Assembly (NCBI RefSeq): GCF_022410535.1
Contig: NZ_JAKNBL010000014.1
Span: 1 to 64,000, forward strand
From: Pelotomaculum terephthalicicum JT
GTDB lineage: Bacteria > Bacillota > Desulfotomaculia > Desulfotomaculales > Pelotomaculaceae
Length of the DNA: 64,000 nucleotides
Direction: 5' to 3'
Made by a program: the position numbers and the translations under genes. The notes beneath the pieces are model-generated. The model worked only from the letters and a program-made list of their open reading frames with translations, ran no database searches and was not told where the DNA came from. This document shows positions 24,154-32,320 of the stretch, one piece after another (the stretch's first letter is position 1; each line of letters opens with the position of its first letter).

Positions 24154-24966
24154 TTACCTCTCTTTCGGTTTTTTAGATTTGGATTTTGCTTTCGGTTGAC
24201 CAGATTTGGCGGGCTGGCCGGTGGATTTGGATTGCTCCTTGGATTGTTCGCGCTTGGGTTCCGCCTGCTCCCTGTGGGCTTCCCGGATTTCCTTCAGTTC
24301 CTGCCGGACGGATTTTCGCTCCGGCTCACTCGTACCCTCGGCGGCTTTCCCGCTGCGCTCGTAAGTAGGCTCGGACGGACGGGATTTCTCCGCCTTCGCC
24401 GCCGTAGGGTCCGTCGTGGGGTTTGGGTTGTCGGTCCGCTCCTGGTCCGGCTCCGGTTGCTCGGGCTTGGCCATCAGTTCGTCCAGAAAATCGTCCGCGC
24501 TTTTTTCGGCGGGCGTTTCCTTTTCGGCGGGTGCTTTTTCTTCTTGTTTGGCGGCCCTGGATTTCTGGATTTCGCTCTTGATGCTGGCGGTGTCCACGGT
24601 GGCCAGCTTGAAGCGTTCCACGATGCGGTTAATCTTGGAGGCGTCCTCGGCCCGCACCATGATGTCGCACATGCCATCCGTGTCCTTTTTATCGCGGAGG
24701 GCGCAATAGAGGACGCCGTAGCGTTTGGCCTCCTGGGTGAATTTCTGCAGGTCCTCGTTCCTGACCGCGAAGACTTTCAGCTCCTTGCCGCTGCGCAACA
24801 GCCCCTCCAGCCGGATTTTCCCCCTGGTTTTCTTTTGGCCGGTGAGAACGGCATACAAATAGGTGGCGAGGTTTTTGGCTCCCTCGCCGGAGATTTTGGC
24901 CATTACCTCGATCCCTTTAAGAGTCATGTTGACGACTTGATCTGCGGCGGCGGCTTCGCTGTTCAT
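24154..24966 (-). CDS. PcfB-family (DUF3801) relaxosome accessory protein
   Basis: A 270-residue protein whose first 150 residues form the PcfB/DUF3801 domain (VVNMTLKGIEVMAKISGEGA, KKTRGKIRLEGLLRSGKEL, VLYCALRDKKDTDGMCDIM). In the enterococcal plasmid pCF10, PcfB helps load relaxosome and coupling protein PcfC. The last 120 residues are a low-complexity, charged Lys/Glu/Pro/Ser tail that varies between homologues and may bind DNA. It overlaps the relaxase gene end by 50 nt. Confidence 0.85.
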   Translation of the reverse strand: MNSEAAAADQVVNMTLKGIEVMAKISGEGAKNLATYLYAVLTGQKKTRGKIRLEGLLRSGKELKVFAVRNEDLQKFTQEAKRYGVLYCALRDKKDTDGMCDIMVRAEDASKINRIVERFKLATVDTASIKSEIQKSRAAKQEEKAPAEKETPAEKSADDFLDELMAKPEQPEPDQERTDNPNPTTDPTAAKAEKSRPSEPTYERSGKAAEGTSEPERKSVRQELKEIREAHREQAEPKREQSKEQSKSTGQPAKSGQPKAKSKSKKPKER

Positions 24967-26308
24967 AGGCTTTTGCCTCCTTTCGCTGCTGGATTTCTTC
25001 CTGCTTGATCCGGGACAGCTTTTCCTGCATTTCCCCGGAACGGGACAGGATGCCCGCGCAGAGCTTCACCTCCTTGCGAAGCTGGCTGATTTGGCCGGCC
25101 AGCCCGGCAATTTGCTCCTTATAGGCTGTCGCCTGCTCCTCATCCCCGCACCGGCGGATGCGGTTGTAAAGGGACTTGCGTTGGGCGGACAGGGTGCTCA
25201 TTTCCTGCTCCACGGTTGAGCGGTAGGCGAAAAGCTGTTCCTTGCTGGAAATACGGTTTTTGCAGAGAAGCTTGGTTTGGGCGGTGATTTCCTCCAGATG
25301 CCGGAGGTCCTCGCGCAATAAAAAATGCGTCCTTTTGCTGGACGCGCGGGGCTTGGGCAGGATGCCCATTTTATAGAGGTAGTGGAAGTATAACGCTTGC
25401 AGGCCGGTGAGCTTTTTCGCTGTCTTGAGAGAACCTTTGAAGGCACAGCGTTTTCGCTTCGGCTCCGGCAAGGGGGGTGGCCGCCGGGGTGTGCGGTTTT
25501 GCAGGATGCGCCGTTTGATAGCTTCCTCGGCGTAATCGTCGCCCAGGATTTTCAGCCGGACAAACCGCTCCTTGCCTAAAGGACGCACCGCCAGGTGTTT
25601 CACGCCGGTTTTGACTTCATAGCCCTGTTTGCGCAGGGCGGCGATAAACTGGGTGAAGGTCATGGCGGCGGCAATGGCTTGGTCCACGTCCTCCCGGATC
25701 AGGCCCCGCCAGGTGGGTTTGCCTTCCCGCTCGGCCTTCCATTCGGCGTAGTGCTTGGACTTGCCGCGCTGCGGGTTTTCGATGACGGACAGGGCATATT
25801 CCCGGCACAGCCGGTCGGAGGTCTTGCGCATGAGAGCGTAGCTGGCGTTGTTGTCGTAATATTTTTTCCCATCGACAAAGGACACGGAATTCAGGACGAA
25901 ATGGTTATGAAGATGCTGCTTGTCCAGGTGGGTGGATACCACCACCTCAAAGCGGTCGCCCCAAAGCTCTTTTGCCAGTTTCACGCCGATGGCGTGGGCG
26001 GTTTCGGGGGTGGCCTCTCCCGGCGCGAAGGCTTGGTAGCCATGAAAGGCCAGGATGCCGTCCTGCTTCTGATATTGCCGCTTTGTGCGGCCCATCTGCT
26101 CGCAGGCGGTGGCCGGGTCGCAGTTAATGCCGGTCACATAGAACTGCTTTTCGGTTTTGACATCCTGCTGGGTATAATCCAGCACCTTGCGTAAGCCCTG
26201 AAAGTCGGGACTGGTAAAATCGGGGTTTTCGGTTTTTTCAGGGTTGGCGGCGTAGTTGATTACTCGGTCAAGGCGGTCGGTCACGTCCCATATTGCTGTG
26301 GTTGCCAT
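24917..26308 (-). CDS. MobP/VirD2-type relaxase
   Basis: Transesterase that nicks oriT and leads the strand through the coupling protein. 463 aa. The N-terminal nuclease domain opens MATTAIWDVTDRLDRVINYA (candidate catalytic Tyr 19). The metal-binding motif III is THLDKQHLHNHFVLN at about 124-138 with three histidines, and FHGYQAFAPGEATPE lies before it. The C-terminal half is helical and charged (LREDLRHLEEI, LSRIKQEEIQQRKE). Upstream MobC and the palindromic region at 27121-27215 complete a relaxosome. It starts at the ATG 5 nt after the DUF3848 stop, with a GGGGAG site inside that gene. Confidence 0.93.
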   Translation of the reverse strand: MATTAIWDVTDRLDRVINYAANPEKTENPDFTSPDFQGLRKVLDYTQQDVKTEKQFYVTGINCDPATACEQMGRTKRQYQKQDGILAFHGYQAFAPGEATPETAHAIGVKLAKELWGDRFEVVVSTHLDKQHLHNHFVLNSVSFVDGKKYYDNNASYALMRKTSDRLCREYALSVIENPQRGKSKHYAEWKAEREGKPTWRGLIREDVDQAIAAAMTFTQFIAALRKQGYEVKTGVKHLAVRPLGKERFVRLKILGDDYAEEAIKRRILQNRTPRRPPPLPEPKRKRCAFKGSLKTAKKLTGLQALYFHYLYKMGILPKPRASSKRTHFLLREDLRHLEEITAQTKLLCKNRISSKEQLFAYRSTVEQEMSTLSAQRKSLYNRIRRCGDEEQATAYKEQIAGLAGQISQLRKEVKLCAGILSRSGEMQEKLSRIKQEEIQQRKEAKAYEQRSRRRRSSRQHDS

Positions 26309-26311
26309 CGG

Positions 26312-26653
26312 TCATCGCTCCGGCTCCCCGTGCTTTTTCATCAAAGGGTGATTTCCAAAGCCATCTTGTTTATTGCAAGCCCTTACAATAAGCTCAAGCA
26401 CGTCGTTCACACACCGCACTTCATTTTGGTATTTGTCGGTCACAACCTCCAGGGGGTTTTGAAACAGCAGGAGGCAATCCAGTTCCTCCGGTTCATAGTG
26501 ATGGTCTACTGTCAAATACCAGTGGGCCTGGGTATAGGCGGCGATTTCCTCCGCTTTTTCAAAGATGCGCTGGCCGTTCAGTCTAAGCATTTTTGCCTTG
26601 TAATCCATAAAGTTTCGGTTGATGCGGTTTATTAGTTGTGCTTCCTTATTCAT
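26312..26653 (-). CDS. DUF3848 domain protein
   Basis: A 113-residue soluble protein (MNKEAQLINRINRNFMDYK, then FEKAEEIAAYTQAHWYLT, HYEPEELDCLLLFQNPLEVV). It matches the DUF3848 family found in clostridial conjugative elements and phages, of unknown function. The ATG at 26653 follows a GAAAGGAGAACCG site within the end of mobC, which it overlaps by 8 nt. The C-terminus HGEPER doubles as the ribosome binding site region of the relaxase. Confidence 0.75.
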   Translation of the reverse strand: MNKEAQLINRINRNFMDYKAKMLRLNGQRIFEKAEEIAAYTQAHWYLTVDHHYEPEELDCLLLFQNPLEVVTDKYQNEVRCVNDVLELIVRACNKQDGFGNHPLMKKHGEPER

Positions 26654-26981
26654 CGGTTCTCCTTTCCGGCGCTGTGACCGCCTCCATAATATCCTGTACC
26701 GCCTTTCTGAGCCGGTTGGCTTCATATTGAAACGCCGTCTTGTCAATATGCCCGGTGGCATTGGCCTTGGCCGCAATCTGGTTTAGGTTGCTGCCGATGG
26801 CGTGCAGTTCCCGTGTCATGGAAAAATAGTCGGGAGGGGGTAGCTCCTTGGGCACATAGCCGTTGATGAGGGAACGGAGATAGCCTTCCTGTGAAAGCCC
26901 CGATTTTTTTACCTGCTTGGCAAGATTCTGCTGTTCTTTGGCATTCAGCCGTATAATGATTTGGATATTCCGTTTTCTCAT
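26646..26981 (-). CDS. mobC: MobC relaxosome accessory protein
   Basis: A 111-residue ribbon-helix-helix type protein (MRKRNIQIIIRLNAKEQQNL, then SGLSQEGYLRSLINGYVP) with the MobC C-terminal helices (LHAIGSNLNQIAAKANATGH). MobC proteins bind oriT next to the nick and help the relaxase melt DNA. The ATG at 26981 overlaps the stop of a 30-codon leader gene (ATGA), whose last codons supply AAAGGAG. Gene order mobC-DUF3848-relaxase is the common one in this ICE class. Confidence 0.9.
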   Translation of the reverse strand: MRKRNIQIIIRLNAKEQQNLAKQVKKSGLSQEGYLRSLINGYVPKELPPPDYFSMTRELHAIGSNLNQIAAKANATGHIDKTAFQYEANRLRKAVQDIMEAVTAPERRTDE

Positions 26982-27070
26982 CGTTCCGGCTCCTTTCGCG
27001 TAGGATGGGTGTCCTTGCACTCAATGAGGGCGCGAAATTCCTCCCGCCACTTTTGTTGCAGTTTGTTCAT
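26978..27070 (-). CDS. 30-residue leader gene before mobC
   Basis: A short frame, MNKLQQKWREEFRALIECKD and then THPTRKEPER, with GAGGTG 6 nt before its ATG and a 4-nt ATGA overlap with mobC. Coding is suggested by the good start site and coupling. It may only serve translation of mobC, or be a real small protein. The tail KEPER is shared in kind with other genes of the element. Confidence 0.5.
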   Translation of the reverse strand: MNKLQQKWREEFRALIECKDTHPTRKEPER

Positions 27071-27120
27071 TCATAGCACCTCTTTTCTTGATAATAGGAG
27101 TGCAGCATGAAGGGGGTATT

Positions 27121-27215
27121 AGGGGCGAAAGCCCCTAACAAGCGAATTTGGCTAGCCAAATTCAGTGCTTGCTGCAACACACAAGACCACTGTCTTGTGT
27201 TGGGTGTGGGTTATG
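27121..27215. other. Candidate origin of transfer (oriT)
   Basis: A non-coding stretch upstream of mobC and the relaxase gene with three successive dyads: AGGGGC..GCCCCT (27121-27136), the perfect 20-bp palindrome starting GAATTTGGCT (27144-27163), and ACACAAGAC/GTCTTGTGT (27179-27200) followed by TGGGTGTGGG. Position and dyad pattern fit oriT; the nick site cannot be fixed without experiment. Confidence 0.6.
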
Positions 27216-27246
27216 ATTGTTCTTATATCACCAGCCGAAAAGAAAA

Positions 27247-27269
27247 GGCAGGAGGTCATCGCTCCTGCC
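27247..27269 (-). terminator. Terminator overlapping the DpnD-like gene end
   Basis: On the minus strand GGCAGGAG pairs with CTCCTGCC and is followed by TTTTCTTTT. The stop codon of the DpnD/PcfM-like remnant lies in the loop. It separates the maintenance module from oriT. Confidence 0.75.
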
Positions 27270-27333
27270 CGTGTGTGTCCATTTCCTTTTCCCGTGTGCT
27301 AAAATCCACGCCAGCGAAGTGTTCCGCATCAAG
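27256..27333 (-). pseudogene. DpnD/PcfM-like gene, 3' part (split by IS21)
   Basis: The C-terminal piece reads in frame from the IS junction: DAEHFAGVDFSTREKEMDTH and then GQER before the TGA. It belongs with 29971-30092 on the other side of the IS21 element; joining them across one copy of the 5-bp duplication restores EDYVLDAEHFAGVDF, typical of the DpnD/PcfM family. Confidence 0.7.
27329..27333. repeat. IS21 target-site duplication, left copy
   Basis: TCAAG, identical to 29971-29975 at the other end of the IS. Confidence 0.75.
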
Positions 27334-27432
27334 TGCTTAATCTGGCCGATTCGGCCGGCAATCTGGTCACATTCGGCCTCCGAATCCGATAGGATTCGGC
27401 CACCTCGTGAAGTGTTTTCAGTTTAACAAAAA

Positions 27433-28206
27433 TTAATTAGCGTTTGCAATATCACCATCGCTATTTGAGTCTTGATAATCATTTAGGGCACGTTTTGAAG
27501 GGCCGTAAAGCTCGAATCGGTAGGCATTGTGTACGAGTCGATCCAGTACGGCATCAGCCACTGTGCTGTCCTCAAAGAGTTCATGCCACTCTTTAACGGG
27601 AAGTTGTCCAGAAATAATTGTCGACCGGTATCCAAACCTATCCTCAACAACTTCAAGTAGATCCCGTCCGGAAACCGGGTCAAGGACAGCCATGCCCCAA
27701 TCATCAAGGATTAACAGGTCAGTTTTCTTGAGTTCACGCATCAACCGATTGTAAGAACCGTCGCCACGGCTAATGGCAAGGTCTGTAAGCAGCCGATTAA
27801 CGCGGTAGTATTTTGTTTTTAACCCCTGACGGCAGGCGGAATTGCCGAAAGCACAAGCAAGATAAGTCTTGCCCGTACCGGTTGCACCAGTAACAATAAG
27901 ATTCCGATGTTCTTTTATCCATGTGCCGTCAGCAAGCCTGGCCACATAAGCACGGTCGAGCTTTCGGCGAGGATCGTAATCCAAGTCTTCCAGGCATGCC
28001 CCTTGAATACGGAGATTGGCTAGACGTAGCAGCTTGGTTAACCGGCTATTATGGCGTGAAGTCCATTCAGCATCAACCAGCATACCAAAGCGTTCTTCAA
28101 AACTCAGGGCAGTTGTATCAGGGCTTTCCAATTGTCGGCGGTATTCCCTGCCCATAGATGACAGTTTCATTGACACAAGTTTCTCCAAGGTCTGATTATT
28201 CAGCAT
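27433..28206 (-). CDS. istB: IS21 helper ATPase IstB
   Basis: A 257-residue AAA+ ATPase that activates the IstA transposase and selects targets. Walker A GATGTGKTY at about 105-113, Walker B LLILDDWGMAVLD, and the family opening NQTLEKLVSMKLSSMGREY. The ATG at 28206 has GGGGAGGTG upstream; the longer frame overlaps istA in another phase. Intact length for the family. Confidence 0.93.
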   Translation of the reverse strand: MLNNQTLEKLVSMKLSSMGREYRRQLESPDTTALSFEERFGMLVDAEWTSRHNSRLTKLLRLANLRIQGACLEDLDYDPRRKLDRAYVARLADGTWIKEHRNLIVTGATGTGKTYLACAFGNSACRQGLKTKYYRVNRLLTDLAISRGDGSYNRLMRELKKTDLLILDDWGMAVLDPVSGRDLLEVVEDRFGYRSTIISGQLPVKEWHELFEDSTVADAVLDRLVHNAYRFELYGPSKRALNDYQDSNSDGDIANAN

Positions 28207-28222
28207 CCTGTTCACCTCCCCT

Positions 28223-29776
28223 CTATGTATAGTAAGCCGCACCGCGCACATTTTCATGGCTAGGCGTAGCTTTTTGGGGAGCCGAAACTTGTGGTTTGAC
28301 AAAATCCTGTCCATTTTTCAGGATATTAGCCACTGTTGTATAGGTGCAAGAATTCATGGCTTTTGCTTTGGTACAGGCGGTTTCCAGACGTTCAGGGCTA
28401 TACTTTTTGGACATCTGTAAAAGTCCCATGCAGGACTTATAGGCCTGTTCCTCTATCTTCTGGGCCGTAAGCATCTTGTCTATGACATACAATGTGTTTT
28501 CCCCGATATTCTCAGCCCATAAGCGGTATCTGCTGCCGTTGAATTGCTTGGCATCCCAGTATTTTCGGTGATGCTCTGGCATATGAGCCGGGTCGGTTAC
28601 ATATCTTTTTCCGCAATATCTGCGGGCGTGAGAGGCAATCCTTATACGGTTCGAATCAAATACCTCTATGCTGGTTGAGGTTGCTCTTATGGTTACTTTT
28701 TGCCGATAGGACGTATAAGGAACCGAGTAGTAGAACCCGTCATATTCCACATGATAATTATCTGGTACAGTACGCAACTTCATATCGGCAGTTTCAAAGG
28801 GTGAAAGAGCTAAAGGCCGTAGTTTCGGACGGTCAAGCTCATTGAATACTGAAAGTCTGGTTCCTGGCCGTTTCTGGTATGGCCGCCGTACCAGTTCTGA
28901 AAGCCTGTATCTTATGGCTGAATTGAGTTCGCCAAAACTAAAAAACTGCTGATTTCTAAGCCAGCCCAAAAGCCATGTTTCCAGCCAGCGAACCCCTTCT
29001 TCGACAGGTGCTTTGTCTTGCGGCTCTCGGATCCTGGCTGGTATGACTGCCACATTGTAATGTTTAGCAAGTTCCCAGTAGGCTGGGTTGATTACCGGAT
29101 CATAATGCTGTGGTTTGGTTACAGCTGTTTTACAGTTATCTGGCACGACAATACGAGGTACGCCGCCATAGTATTCAAAAGCGTGTGTATGGGCGAGCAA
29201 CCATTTGTCCAGTTTCTCGTCAGGAAAGGCTTCAACATACGGGTACCCACTGTTACCCAAGGTGCATACGAAAAAATGAGCATCGCAGATTTCACCAGTT
29301 GATGGGTCTATGATAAGCGGCAACGTGACGCCCATCCAATCTACAAACAATTCCTTGCCAGCTTCACGTTCCTGATGCATAGTGAGGTTTTTACCAGAAT
29401 ACCCTTTCCAACGATTGTATCGTTCGCAAAATTGGCTGTATTCCAATCCATTTGGATTCTGGGCCTTATATTCTTCCCACAGAAACCGCAGATTTAGGTT
29501 CGGGTGTTTCTGCAGTTCTTTGTAAATGTAATCATAATCTGGCTCAGGTTTTATGTATTTCTTTCCTGCAGAAGCTGGATACAGAAGCTTCTGTAGGGCT
29601 TCACTGGTCATAACTGATGCTTTTTCGTAGCAAAGGCCTATTTCACGACAGCGTCGCTGCACCTCTCCTACGGTTGATCTGGCACAACCAATACTGGTTG
29701 ATATTTCGCGTTGGCTGTGGCCATTTTCGGTTAGTCTTAGTATTTCAAGTATTTTCACAGGTTCCTCACACCTCAT
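28223..29776 (-). CDS. istA: IS21 transposase IstA
   Basis: A 517-residue DDE transposase. N-terminal HTH (NGHSQREISTSIGCARSTVGE), then the rve integrase core with the first Asp in LFVDWMGVTLP, the second in VVPDNCKTAV, and a Glu in DKAPVEEGV. The Mu-type C-terminal domain follows (YHVEYDGFYYSVP). The ATG at 29776 is preceded by GGGGGAG. No frameshift is seen, so the IS looks functional. Confidence 0.93.
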   Translation of the reverse strand: MRCEEPVKILEILRLTENGHSQREISTSIGCARSTVGEVQRRCREIGLCYEKASVMTSEALQKLLYPASAGKKYIKPEPDYDYIYKELQKHPNLNLRFLWEEYKAQNPNGLEYSQFCERYNRWKGYSGKNLTMHQEREAGKELFVDWMGVTLPLIIDPSTGEICDAHFFVCTLGNSGYPYVEAFPDEKLDKWLLAHTHAFEYYGGVPRIVVPDNCKTAVTKPQHYDPVINPAYWELAKHYNVAVIPARIREPQDKAPVEEGVRWLETWLLGWLRNQQFFSFGELNSAIRYRLSELVRRPYQKRPGTRLSVFNELDRPKLRPLALSPFETADMKLRTVPDNYHVEYDGFYYSVPYTSYRQKVTIRATSTSIEVFDSNRIRIASHARRYCGKRYVTDPAHMPEHHRKYWDAKQFNGSRYRLWAENIGENTLYVIDKMLTAQKIEEQAYKSCMGLLQMSKKYSPERLETACTKAKAMNSCTYTTVANILKNGQDFVKPQVSAPQKATPSHENVRGAAYYT

Positions 29777-29970
29777 TGCTTTCTCCCCCTACGATGCTTA
29801 TTAAAGAATTGTAGGGGATTTCCCTCACGAGGTGGTAGAACCCTTTAACCTGGCCGAATGTCTCCAGATTTACCGGCCGAATGTGAGCGGAATCAGTGGC
29901 CGAATGTCTCCAGATTCACCGGCCGAATGTGGGCGGAATCACCGGCGGCCGAATGTGAACGGAATATGCA

Positions 29971-29975
29971 TCAAG
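29971..29975. repeat. IS21 target-site duplication, right copy
   Basis: TCAAG directly after the right IS end; matches 27329-27333. Confidence 0.75.
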
Positions 29976-30092
29976 GACATAGTCCTCGTTTTTGTACGCG
30001 TCCGTACCATCGCTTCGGCTTGTTCTGCGTTCGCTTTGATCTCAATGGTTATGAAAAAGCGTTTCCTTGATTTCCACCTGATAGATTTTCAT
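29971..30092 (-). pseudogene. DpnD/PcfM-like gene, 5' part (split and frameshifted)
   Basis: Begins MKIYQVEIKETLF at 30092, as in the DpnD/PcfM family of small element proteins. One extra base near 30050 shifts the frame to ITIEIKANAEQAEAMVRTR, and a second shift near 29993 is needed to reach YKNEDYV at the IS junction. With the IS insertion this makes three independent lesions, so the gene is dead. Confidence 0.7.
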
Positions 30093-30215
30093 AGGGACAG
30101 TCCTCTTTCTTTAATTTTGGGCAAAAGAAAAAGGCACTGATTTTAGCACCTTTAACAACAATTAAAAACTGATTATATTGTATAGATAATGCAAATGTAT
30201 CCGTATGAAGTTCAG

Positions 30216-31028
30216 CTATAACCTATACCAGATAAATTCCATTTTATTGCCTTCATTATCAACCAAATCATTTATAACACTATAATCAGGGAATTGTTCA
30301 TCCAATATAATACCAAATCTATCCTGTCCAATATCAAAAATAAATAAACGAGTGTTATATCTTATTAGGTCATATATACCATACCTATATAGCGTACGCG
30401 TTTCCATAGAATCATTATCTTCATCTATTTTAAAATTAATTAGTGACTTATTCAATGAGCTATGTAGAACTGGCCAAATAGTTTTAACTGTACCATATCT
30501 AGCGTACTTCCTTATATCATCATATCTTTTATCAAAAACTTCATCTCCATAAGCTTTATATAAGAATTCAAGTGCCATTTTCCCTAAAAATCTGCCTATT
30601 TGTATCAGCATCTTTGGAGTCATCATAATATTAATTTTGTTTTTATTTCCACTCAAAATACTATTTTGCAATTCCTTATCATTTATTTCAACTTCAACAA
30701 TTGATTCTTCCGAGATATTTGCAGGATGAAAAATAATATTGTTATCATTATATATGTGAGTATCTGGAATAGAACCTTTTTGTATTAAAGGTAGCGTAGT
30801 ATCATAATAAGGCGATTTTCCTTTTTTACTCTTTAAATTATACAGAACACGCCAAAAAGCAAAAGGTGACTTACTCAATACATACGACTCTACCTCTTTA
30901 CCAAAGTAATTCTGGCACTTGTCGCACACAACTCCTGTTAAAATATTTTCAGTATTTCCTAATGATTCTGGGATTATATGTTCAACTGTAGTATATGGAC
31001 CATCTGACATACAGAAAATACAACTCAT
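30216..31028 (-). CDS. HNH endonuclease-like protein
   Basis: A 270-residue protein whose N-terminus is a zinc-stabilised HNH nuclease module: C3-x2-C6, then EHIIPESLGN with the catalytic His, then CDKC (HNH_5-like). The remaining 210 residues, with segments MLIQIGRFLGKMALEFLYK and FIFDIGQDRFGIILDEQF, are an unassigned partner domain. It may be a restriction- or defence-type nuclease, or a homing-type enzyme. The ATG at 31028 follows AGGTGG. It lies in the AT-rich cargo next to a truncated attC-like end; codon use is far more AT-rich than the ICE core, indicating recent acquisition. Confidence 0.75.
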   Translation of the reverse strand: MSCIFCMSDGPYTTVEHIIPESLGNTENILTGVVCDKCQNYFGKEVESYVLSKSPFAFWRVLYNLKSKKGKSPYYDTTLPLIQKGSIPDTHIYNDNNIIFHPANISEESIVEVEINDKELQNSILSGNKNKINIMMTPKMLIQIGRFLGKMALEFLYKAYGDEVFDKRYDDIRKYARYGTVKTIWPVLHSSLNKSLINFKIDEDNDSMETRTLYRYGIYDLIRYNTRLFIFDIGQDRFGIILDEQFPDYSVINDLVDNEGNKMEFIWYRL

Positions 31029-31299
31029 TTTGACCACCTATTAAAAATTTTTCATTTCCTCATATAGGCAAACCCTATCCAGTTTATGGGAAGTTAACTT
31101 AAGAGATAGTAGTCTTCAAAGGAGTTAGTTGATAGAGGAACCTCGTGAGAGATAGCTTCTTTATTTTATATCGTAGAGAACTGACAATGTCTTGTCGCTT
31201 TCTTATTCCAGTTTCAAACAGGTTAGGCTACAGGTTAAATGATCTTACTTTAACTTTTCATTACTATATAAGGTATTTCGTCCAGAGCGGAAATGCGAA
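31029..31299. other. Gene-free stretch upstream of the HNH gene
   Basis: 270 nt without a gene. On the minus strand it starts just inside the attC-like core at 31300 and has no matching second core, so the palindrome of the second cassette seems truncated here. A GCCTAAC core at about 31221-31227 may be a remnant of another site. Confidence 0.35.
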
Positions 31300-31315
31300 G
31301 TTAGCCGCCGTTAGC
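31300..31315 (-). repeat. attC-like site, truncated, of cassette 2
   Basis: Minus-strand GCTAACGGCGGCTAAC is the reverse complement (15 of 16) of GTTAGCCGCCATTAGC at the start of the same cassette (32105-32120). This is the relation expected between the R' box of an attC and the cassette start. Its second half is not found. Confidence 0.5.
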
Positions 31316-32085
31316 TATGATTGATAGTGGATTTTTATGTCCTCGTAGGCATTTAGAAGCAACCCATAAATAGTGATTATATGATCGACAAAACGTAACA
31401 TATGGGGATATACGCTCCCGGTATTCATTTCTTTATGTCCATTAATCGATTCACGGGTGTCCGAAATATTTTCTCCCAGTTTGTGAAGAGTATCTTTAAT
31501 TAAAAAATCAGTTTCGTAATACACTATTTGAGGAATTAAGCTTAAAATTTCTGAAAAACGCACTTTAAAGTCCGTAGTCTCATATAATTCTATTGCAATG
31601 TCGCTCAAAGATTTTTCGTATGCAATTTGAGGATCACTATGAAATTTTGAGTATTTTTTAATATCGTAGTCTTTCATTGCTTCATATAGGTGTTTCAATC
31701 CTTCATGTCCTTCTTGTTTCAACTCAAAAGCACTGAAAAGGTTTGTATGGTATTTAAATCCACTCCCTTTTACCTGATCAATCAGTTGAAACTTCATTTC
31801 GATATCCGTTGTACACTCACATAAACGTTTCACGAGCATTCTATACAAATTTTTGAGCAGCTCTTTTTTCAAACTTTCTTCGCGCTTTTGAAAAATATGA
31901 TTGATGAGCTTAAAGAAAATGAATGAAACTATATACCCTATTGATATCTGATAAATAAAGTTGAATAAAGCCCCTCCATGAATTGGCCCTATTACATATT
32001 CCGGCAAATCAAAGGTAAATATATATACCACACATATCAGTAGGGCAAGGTATAAGATTTTGATTAATATTTTTTCGTCCTTCAT
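31315..32085 (-). CDS. Membrane protein of unknown function (cassette 2)
   Basis: A 256-residue protein with two N-terminal membrane helices (about 8-26 and 44-62) followed by a helical soluble domain (about 75-250) with KRLCECTTDIEMKFQLIDQV and RFVDHIITIYGLLLNAYEDI. No family recognised. The short spacing between attC-like core and ATG (about 35 nt, GAGGAG site) is typical of gene cassettes, and its stop codon touches the next core. Very AT-rich. A membrane-bound effector or immunity role is possible but unsupported. Confidence 0.65.
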   Translation of the reverse strand: MKDEKILIKILYLALLICVVYIFTFDLPEYVIGPIHGGALFNFIYQISIGYIVSFIFFKLINHIFQKREESLKKELLKNLYRMLVKRLCECTTDIEMKFQLIDQVKGSGFKYHTNLFSAFELKQEGHEGLKHLYEAMKDYDIKKYSKFHSDPQIAYEKSLSDIAIELYETTDFKVRFSEILSLIPQIVYYETDFLIKDTLHKLGENISDTRESINGHKEMNTGSVYPHMLRFVDHIITIYGLLLNAYEDIKIHYQS

Positions 32086-32113
32086 GTATTTGCTTCTCCT
32101 CTTTGCTAATGGC

Positions 32114-32285
32114 GGCTAACGGTCCCGCATTGCCGACGTCTTCCGACCTTAAAGCGAAGGCCAAGCCCTAGAAAGCTCTTTTCTTGGGCTTGGGCGAGCC
32201 GGCCGCTGCCGCGGTTAGGTCGGGAGATGTGGCGCGCCCGCCCGTGAGAACCGCTACCCGCGCCCTCGCCAATGCATGGTTAGAC
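32114..32285 (-). repeat. attC-like recombination site between cassettes 1 and 2
   Basis: A 172-bp GC-rich imperfect palindrome in AT-rich surroundings. On the minus strand it opens with GTCTAAC (32279-32285, RYYYAAC) and closes with GTTAGCC (32114-32120, near GTTRRRY); CATTG pairs with CAATG inside. GTCTAAC is the exact complement of the GTTAGAC that begins cassette 1, as the integron rule requires. A further ACCTAAC lies at 32212-32218. Confidence 0.6.
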
Positions 32286-32320
32286 GACGTATGAGTAAAA
32301 TTTAACACACGATTATTATT

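Larger units (their letters stand above)
27334..29970 (-). mobile_element. IS21-family insertion sequence
   Basis: A 2,637-bp element with istA and istB on the minus strand. Ends begin TGC and finish GCA; the right end carries several copies of GGCCGAATGT about 35-50 nt apart, and the left end inverted relatives (CACATTCGGCC, CCACCTCGTGA), the multiple terminal repeats typical of IS21. Flanked by a 5-bp duplication TCAAG. Both genes are intact, so it may still be mobile. It interrupts a DpnD/PcfM-like gene. Confidence 0.88.
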
